Assembly: GCA_013044365.1 (NCBI GenBank)
Contig: JABEUP010000193.1
Span: 1-10,312, forward strand
Length of the DNA stretch: 10,312 bases
From: Acidimicrobiaceae bacterium
GTDB lineage: Bacteria; Actinomycetota; Acidimicrobiia; Acidimicrobiales; Acidimicrobiaceae
Reading direction: 5' to 3'
Part shown: one piece after another, positions 5,331-10,312 of the stretch
Layout: each line of letters opens with the position of its first letter
How positions within the stretch are numbered: the first letter of the stretch is position 1
Made by a program: the position numbers and the translations under genes
Notes under the pieces: generated by a model
Told to the model about the DNA's origin: nothing
The model's input: only the letters and a program-made list of their open reading frames with translations
Database searches by the model: none

Positions 5331-6965
5331 TCAATTAGCAAAGGGTAGTACGGGCACCACATACAGATCACCCGGAGTGGCTCCCATGACTGAACCCAAC
5401 GCGAAAGGAGTCTTAGAAGACACGATTAATCCAGTAACCTCAGCCGACAGACTACCTACGGAGTTCAAATGACCAGGAGCCTTCAGCACCCTGCTGGAGG
5501 AATGGGCCAGTTTTGCCTGGGCGATTGGCAGTGACGCCGGAGTCTTCCCTGCCGGAGCCAGATATGTTGGCCCTAAATCCACCAGAGGAGTCGTCTGCGA
5601 CACCGGATAATTGTTTCCAGTATCCAAAGTTGCCAGCCAGGCAAGTGGATTCGCGACTCCCAGCGCCGAAGGATCATAGAGTGCAATCCATCGCTGCGTT
5701 GTCAGAGGCGTACCCCCGACCACCTGGTATCTGGCATTTGGATTTCCGGTAGAGCCTATAAATTCCTCTGCGGCAACAACCCCGAATCCGCCCGATACAG
5801 TTAGCTGAGCCTTGTAACTCAACCCAAGTTGCACATTGGTATCTGTCTTCACCGATACCACGCCTACTGATTTCGGGTCAATTGTCCGACTCAAATCATA
5901 TGTTCCACTAGGAGTAGTCGCCCTTTTGGATCCAGTTGCTGACGTGCTTTGATCGGCTCGGGGAGTAGTTGTAGTTACGGAGGTACTGGTGGAGGGGGGC
6001 GTGACTTCGGTCAGATCAAGGTAAGAGAAGTGCAGTCCAACTTTAACTTTGTAGGAATTCGGATTGTAAATCAAGATCTCTTGATTCTGGTTTTCAGACA
6101 GTTCTCCGAGGGGAAACCCCCACTGGGAGGCCGAAGCAGGGAAAGTGGCCGAGGCTGCTAGCCCAAAGTAACCGTTGTCGTTCTGCGAAACAATTCCGCC
6201 GACCACCACACGACCGATTCTTGTAGAGACAGAGACCGCAATGTGGGTATGCCCTGGGAAAAACTGCGACAAATCAATTTGCTTCGATGAATACGGCGCA
6301 ATAACCATTCCTTGTAAGGCACCGGGACTGAAATGCTGGGAAGTTGAGCTCAGCGACATGTCTACCACCGCATTTTGGCCGAATGGATTGAAAATAGAGA
6401 TACCAGCAGACGAACCGCTCTGCGTACTCGGTCCGATAGCTACCCAGTTTGCCGACGGAGAGGAATTACACGGGGCAACTCCGCTACCAAGCTGGCCAGA
6501 AACCTCTATCTCAGCCACCGTCCCACCACCATTAGCAATAAATGAAGCTGAGCCGGACTGCAACGTCGGGGTCACGGTCTCTGGATACCTCAGAAAACTA
6601 TGTGGGGGAATTTTAAGAGAACGGCTTTGTTTGGAATTACCTGAATAATTGCTCACCGTGGCGTTCAACTCTTTGGACGAAGTATTGGCCAACAGCACCG
6701 ATACCGAAGATAATCCCCCCTTGCCTGGCAAGTACCAGCTGCAATACCAAGACGATGAATCAGAGCTCAATGGGGAAACGCTGGCGACAGCCAGTCTCTC
6801 GGTGGCCTGCAAGGTAGCTGTTCTTATCGGATTTTTAGCGCCTTGATTGCCTATCCAAACACCCATTCCACCAAGAGCGACACTTGAAACAACAAGGATG
6901 GCAAACAACAACCATTGCGGTTTGGAAAACCCCGCGACGACTTTCTGCGGTCTAGTCTTCGCCAT
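5331..6965 (-). CDS. DUF5719-like single-pass exported protein
   Basis: A 544-residue protein with a short basic cytoplasmic N-terminus, one membrane helix at about 18-38 and a large extracytoplasmic remainder rich in beta-type segments, Ser, Thr and Gly. SSWYCSWYLPG at 71-81 and Cys166 (APCNSS) are the two conspicuous cysteine sites and could form a disulfide. Repeated small blocks such as ISIFNPFGQNAVVDMSL (189-205) and ILIYNPNSYKVKVGLHF (297-313) look like tandem beta-sandwich units. A Ser/Thr-rich low-complexity insert lies at about 322-353. Its placement directly after a large membrane glycosyltransferase is what I recall for actinobacterial DUF5719 proteins, whose function is not established. 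The start overlaps the glycosyltransferase gene by 14 nt, indicating coupled expression. A role in cell-envelope glycan assembly or export is inference from context. Confidence 0.65.
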   Translation of the reverse strand: MAKTRPQKVVAGFSKPQWLLFAILVVSSVALGGMGVWIGNQGAKNPIRTATLQATERLAVASVSPLSSDSSSWYCSWYLPGKGGLSSVSVLLANTSSKELNATVSNYSGNSKQSRSLKIPPHSFLRYPETVTPTLQSGSASFIANGGGTVAEIEVSGQLGSGVAPCNSSPSANWVAIGPSTQSGSSAGISIFNPFGQNAVVDMSLSSTSQHFSPGALQGMVIAPYSSKQIDLSQFFPGHTHIAVSVSTRIGRVVVGGIVSQNDNGYFGLAASATFPASASQWGFPLGELSENQNQEILIYNPNSYKVKVGLHFSYLDLTEVTPPSTSTSVTTTTPRADQSTSATGSKRATTPSGTYDLSRTIDPKSVGVVSVKTDTNVQLGLSYKAQLTVSGGFGVVAAEEFIGSTGNPNARYQVVGGTPLTTQRWIALYDPSALGVANPLAWLATLDTGNNYPVSQTTPLVDLGPTYLAPAGKTPASLPIAQAKLAHSSSRVLKAPGHLNSVGSLSAEVTGLIVSSKTPFALGSVMGATPGDLYVVPVLPFAN

Positions 6966-9900
6966 TTGTCACCCGCGCATCTGACGATCGGTCTTCAACT
7001 CTATTTTCGCTGGAGGTTATCTTTATGTGCTTGAACTCGTTAATGCTCCCGGCCCGTTGCGGTGGTAATTCGCTGAGAGTAGACTTGATCGATTTTCGTC
7101 TTCCGCCCCAACCTTTTCCTAGCTTTGAGACATTCTTCGAATTCACACTCCAGCGGAAGAGACGCCCTATGGTGACCAGTGTTTGGCCCAGAGGTGTGGC
7201 AAAGAATCTCCTCGTAATCCACAGCGCCACCGATCTCCGGCTCAGGGATGCCTCCACCAAGCCAAGCCAAAATGCTGCTACTACGATCCCAATGATTAAT
7301 CTTAAAAAATTAAGTAACGCATTGAAGGGACTTAAATGAGTGGGCCCAGGTACTTTCAGAGGATCCTGTACCGAAAATGCTACAACCGATGGATCGGCAA
7401 CCAACTGGTTAAGATCTCTCTGGCGCGACAACATGAGATTCAAATCGCTGGTCAAAAAGGACGGGCTTGAAAGAGAAGACTGAGGAATCACAACGTATTT
7501 GATCCCTAAGTTTGCCAAGGGTTTACCGATGTATACGGTATTTTCACGCACAGCGGCGTTGACCGCATTAATAGCCAGCGCATCCAAACCGGGATTCGCC
7601 GGTGAAAATAACGACTCCACGGTTGGATTGCCAATTCCCGCCACGCCAGCCGCCATGTCGCTCGAGATCTGGTACGAACCCCCCGGAACGGTACCCAGCC
7701 TGCCCAGCCAAAGAACCTTTCCGGGGTTGGAACGCGAATTCGGCACCATCCAGCCAAGCGACGATTCGTACCCTTGTGCACCCAATTGATAACGACCCGA
7801 CGTATTTTGCCCCAACATCGAATAACTGGCTATCAGGATAGATGCGGCAGTCAGAAAAGCTATGCTGTGCCGCCATCCTATCTTAAGCGTCGGCAAAACA
7901 GTGAATGCCGCCTCAATTCCAGATCCAATAGCAATGACAGCCGAGAGAAATGCCACTGGCAACACAAGTTCCAAGGAGATCGGGTCTGTACCGAATCCAC
8001 CATAAGACGAAAATACCGCAACAACCTGAGTAACACAAAAGATTGCAAAAAGCGTAAGCACTCCATCCGCCTTACGCCCGGCAACAAAAACCACCGATGC
8101 TATAAGCGCAACTAGATACAAACCAAATAACGGAGCCACCCTGGCGGTTTGTGAAACCCTTAGTAGCAAAAGCCACTGGATTCCGACGTGGGCTGGCCCA
8201 GCCGAACCAAAAAGCGCTGGAGAACGCGCCCCAGGCACAAAAAAGGTGAAAATCCATGGGGAATTTAGCGCTAAAGCAATGCAAAATGCAGCAATTTGGA
8301 CAGCAAGATACCTTTTGATTGACCCCAGATAACCGAGAAAATTTCCAACAATCAAAATTGTAAGAATCAAAAGTACGAAAATGAACAAAAATGATGGAGC
8401 AAAAGCAAATATAAGTCCCAGCCAGATACCCTCAACGGTCAATTCGTACACAGTAGAGAGTCTCGAAGATTTGACAATACCTGGGAAATTTGAAAGGCGT
8501 AACACCCGAATCAGAAACCACGGTGCCAGCCCATAGACAACGATTCCGCCAAACGATGCGGAAGACACCACGCCACCCAGGATCGGGCCAATGGCGTAGA
8601 TTCCCACAGCTGCGTATGCGGCAGTTCTGTTTCGAAAATCAGCGACAATTCTAAATACCCCCGCTAGGCCCATCGCTATCAACGCCATGAATATAAAATG
8701 CGCTTCCACTCCAGTGCCGCCAAGGAATACGTATCCAATCACCCCCAGTAAAAGATCAGACGTAGGTGACGGCGAAATTGGTCCGTGGTGGTTGCTGGGG
8801 CCAGAAAAGTAAGTTGCCAACAACGTATGGGCAGGGCCAAAGGGCAGGAACTGGCCAACCAATGGAATATTACCAATAGAAAGATGGCGGGTCCCAACCA
8901 ACACGAATCCGACCATTAACCACATGAATCCCCGGGAAATTCGAGCAAAAGCAATCGTAATCGAGCTAGCCTCGTCGAAACGGCCTGAGTCCTTTGACTG
9001 TTTAAAGCTCGGTTTAGTTAGCCGGTCCAGAAGCGATTTCTCACTGGAATAATCGTGCCACGCTGAAATCCGTCGTGCCTCTTCGGCTGATGATCTAAAG
9101 TTCTTTCTGCTGTTGATGAACCCTTTTATCCTCGCGCTTCCTCTAACCATCTGATTGCGCAGTTCGACATCCGACTTGACCTGATAACTTAATATTGACT
9201 TACGCTTGCGTCTCAGGGACTGTCTTTTGGTGGCAATTCCCAACCAAGATTCAACAATTGAGAACGCAATCTTCGGCTTACCGGTAAGCAGGAAATACAA
9301 AGCCTCAAAGATTGTTAATACCAGGTACTCAATAATAGATACGAACCTGGTGAAACCCCGTGCATTTGCTAATAGTGCACGGAGTTGATTTTTCCTGGCA
9401 TACCTTAGACGGTCATGGCGCGGCAGACGGGCACGTACCATCGTATTTTTCTTCCGCCGCCCGCCTCTGGAACGACGTGCCCCCAAAGTTGAGACTGAAA
9501 GATGTCTTACCCTGGCAAGGGGTGCAGCCACAATACGCGCTCCGGCAATTTGGGCGCGCCAGGACAGATCGACGTCCTCGTAATAAAGAAACATTTTGTC
9601 ATCGAAGCCTTTAATGGCTTGGAAAAGATCCTTACGGATCAAGGTTGCACCACCCGGAGCCACGAAGACCTCCTGGGAAACATCGTATTGACCTTGGTCC
9701 AAATCTCCAACATCAACCCGGCTGGCAACAGATCCCGTCCTGTCCATAGCCGCACCAAGCGCCAGCATTTGAGACGGCGAGTTCCAAACTACATATTTTG
9801 GAGTCACCACCCCTGCATTCATCAAAAAGGCCTCTTCAACCATTTTGCGAATAGCATCCGGGGCGAATGCAACGTCATCATGACAGAAAAGTAGGTGAGT

Positions 9901-10185
9901 GGCCCTGCTGGCTTGGTTCGCGCCTTTATTACAGGCACCTGCGAATCCGAGATCCGATTCGGCCTTGACAACTGACGCCGCCGGCAAAGCGGCATGAATG
10001 GCGTCGGTAACATCCACCTCAGACGAGGTGTCGACAAAAATCACAGAAAGGTTTGGATAATCGGAGTCGCGCAGCGAGTCGAGCATCTCTTGGAACCAAG
10101 TTCCCGGATCATGTACGACTACAACCGCTACGACACGAGGCGCATTAGGCATCAGAGTATTCAGGGTACCCTCAATCAGTTTCAT
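6952..10185 (-). CDS. GT2 glycosyltransferase fused to a large multipass membrane region
   Basis: About 1077 residues from the ATG. The N-terminal domain (about 17-235) is a GT-A-fold, WbbL/rhamnosyltransferase-like GT2: VVAVVVVHDPG, VDTSS, CHDDVAF with the metal/nucleotide-binding Asp pair at 103-104, GGATLIRKDLF, and FLYYEDVDLSWR with the probable catalytic base in ED at 203-204. A basic region of about 170 residues containing one or two hydrophobic segments follows. Next comes a block of roughly ten membrane helices (about 415-790) that looks GT-C or polymer-transport-like, an outside-facing domain of about 170 residues, a final helix near 958-980 and a basic cytoplasmic tail. It probably transfers a sugar from an activated donor to a lipid-linked or wall glycan; donor and acceptor are unknown. 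A GTG three codons upstream (10194) is an alternative start. Neither start has a clear ribosome-binding sequence. Confidence 0.85.
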   Translation of the reverse strand: MKLIEGTLNTLMPNAPRVVAVVVVHDPGTWFQEMLDSLRDSDYPNLSVIFVDTSSEVDVTDAIHAALPAASVVKAESDLGFAGACNKGANQASRATHLLFCHDDVAFAPDAIRKMVEEAFLMNAGVVTPKYVVWNSPSQMLALGAAMDRTGSVASRVDVGDLDQGQYDVSQEVFVAPGGATLIRKDLFQAIKGFDDKMFLYYEDVDLSWRAQIAGARIVAAPLARVRHLSVSTLGARRSRGGRRKKNTMVRARLPRHDRLRYARKNQLRALLANARGFTRFVSIIEYLVLTIFEALYFLLTGKPKIAFSIVESWLGIATKRQSLRRKRKSILSYQVKSDVELRNQMVRGSARIKGFINSRKNFRSSAEEARRISAWHDYSSEKSLLDRLTKPSFKQSKDSGRFDEASSITIAFARISRGFMWLMVGFVLVGTRHLSIGNIPLVGQFLPFGPAHTLLATYFSGPSNHHGPISPSPTSDLLLGVIGYVFLGGTGVEAHFIFMALIAMGLAGVFRIVADFRNRTAAYAAVGIYAIGPILGGVVSSASFGGIVVYGLAPWFLIRVLRLSNFPGIVKSSRLSTVYELTVEGIWLGLIFAFAPSFLFIFVLLILTILIVGNFLGYLGSIKRYLAVQIAAFCIALALNSPWIFTFFVPGARSPALFGSAGPAHVGIQWLLLLRVSQTARVAPLFGLYLVALIASVVFVAGRKADGVLTLFAIFCVTQVVAVFSSYGGFGTDPISLELVLPVAFLSAVIAIGSGIEAAFTVLPTLKIGWRHSIAFLTAASILIASYSMLGQNTSGRYQLGAQGYESSLGWMVPNSRSNPGKVLWLGRLGTVPGGSYQISSDMAAGVAGIGNPTVESLFSPANPGLDALAINAVNAAVRENTVYIGKPLANLGIKYVVIPQSSLSSPSFLTSDLNLMLSRQRDLNQLVADPSVVAFSVQDPLKVPGPTHLSPFNALLNFLRLIIGIVVAAFWLGLVEASLSRRSVALWITRRFFATPLGQTLVTIGRLFRWSVNSKNVSKLGKGWGGRRKSIKSTLSELPPQRAGSINEFKHIKITSSENRVEDRSSDARVTNGED

Positions 10186-10193
10186 ATTGCGCA

Positions 10194-10213
10194 CTAGAAA
10201 CTCATTGTTCTAG
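10194..10213. repeat. Inverted repeat abutting the glycosyltransferase start
   Basis: CTAGAA (10194-10199) and TTCTAG (10208-10213) are separated by 8 bp, just upstream of the gene's start region. The repeat could be a regulator site or an mRNA hairpin limiting ribosome access. The upstream sequence to the window edge is short and AT-rich near the start; I see no clear -35/-10 pair. Confidence 0.3.
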
Positions 10214-10312
10214 ATAAAAATCGCTTACTTGCATAAAATATTCATTAACGGCGCACCATAAATCTCACAGCGATCAGACGCTGCCGCAACACCCGCCGGT
10301 TGGAACAGGGAG

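Noticed and set aside
10225..10311. 3' end of an upstream minus-strand gene at the right edge
   Set aside because: Two frames are open for about 20-28 codons from the edge, but the stretch is too short to choose a frame or recognise a protein.
1..10312. Mobile element, CRISPR array, defence system or frameshifted gene
   Set aside because: No transposase or integrase motifs, no regularly spaced repeats, no defence domains, and all six genes are intact with complete motifs.

Overview
All six genes I can support lie on the minus strand. The window suggests a high-order actinobacterium, perhaps a moderate-GC acidimicrobial lineage. The reasons are an actinobacterial-type lipoprotein with a Ser/Ala/Thr-rich linker, a large glycosyltransferase-plus-membrane protein next to a DUF5719-like secreted protein, and roughly balanced base composition. 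The taxonomic guess is inference; there is no rRNA or marker gene here.

Layout in transcription order (right to left). From about 10185 to 5331 is a two-gene envelope unit: a roughly 1077-residue GT2 glycosyltransferase fused to a many-pass membrane region, overlapping by 14 nt a single-pass exported DUF5719-like protein. A gap of about 400 bp (5330-4932) has no convincing gene but holds a perfect -10 box and a 12-bp palindrome. A class II aldolase/adducin-family enzyme with all four metal ligands follows (4931-4221). A second gap of about 470 bp (4220-3751) is dense in symmetric elements: several inverted or direct repeats, two candidate promoters and a compact potential three-way-junction RNA in the leader of the next operon. 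The last unit (3750-33) is a complete, tightly coupled ABC importer of the nitrate/sulfonate/taurine (NMT1/SsuA) type in the order binding lipoprotein, permease, ATPase, second permease. It ends at a perfect 24-bp palindrome at the window edge.

The four importer genes should work as one machine: the lipoprotein captures the solute outside the membrane, two different permeases form a probable heterodimeric channel, and one ATPase powers it. The substrate cannot be read from sequence. The adjacent aldolase-family enzyme, of the subgroup containing sugar-phosphate aldolases and hydroxy-aromatic decarboxylases, makes an organic-acid or aromatic-acid substrate one possible reading. The glycosyltransferase unit looks like ordinary cell-envelope glycan machinery and is probably unrelated to the importer.

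I see no mobile element, CRISPR array, rRNA or canonical tRNA. The most interesting undescribed item is the structured leader at 3855-3920.
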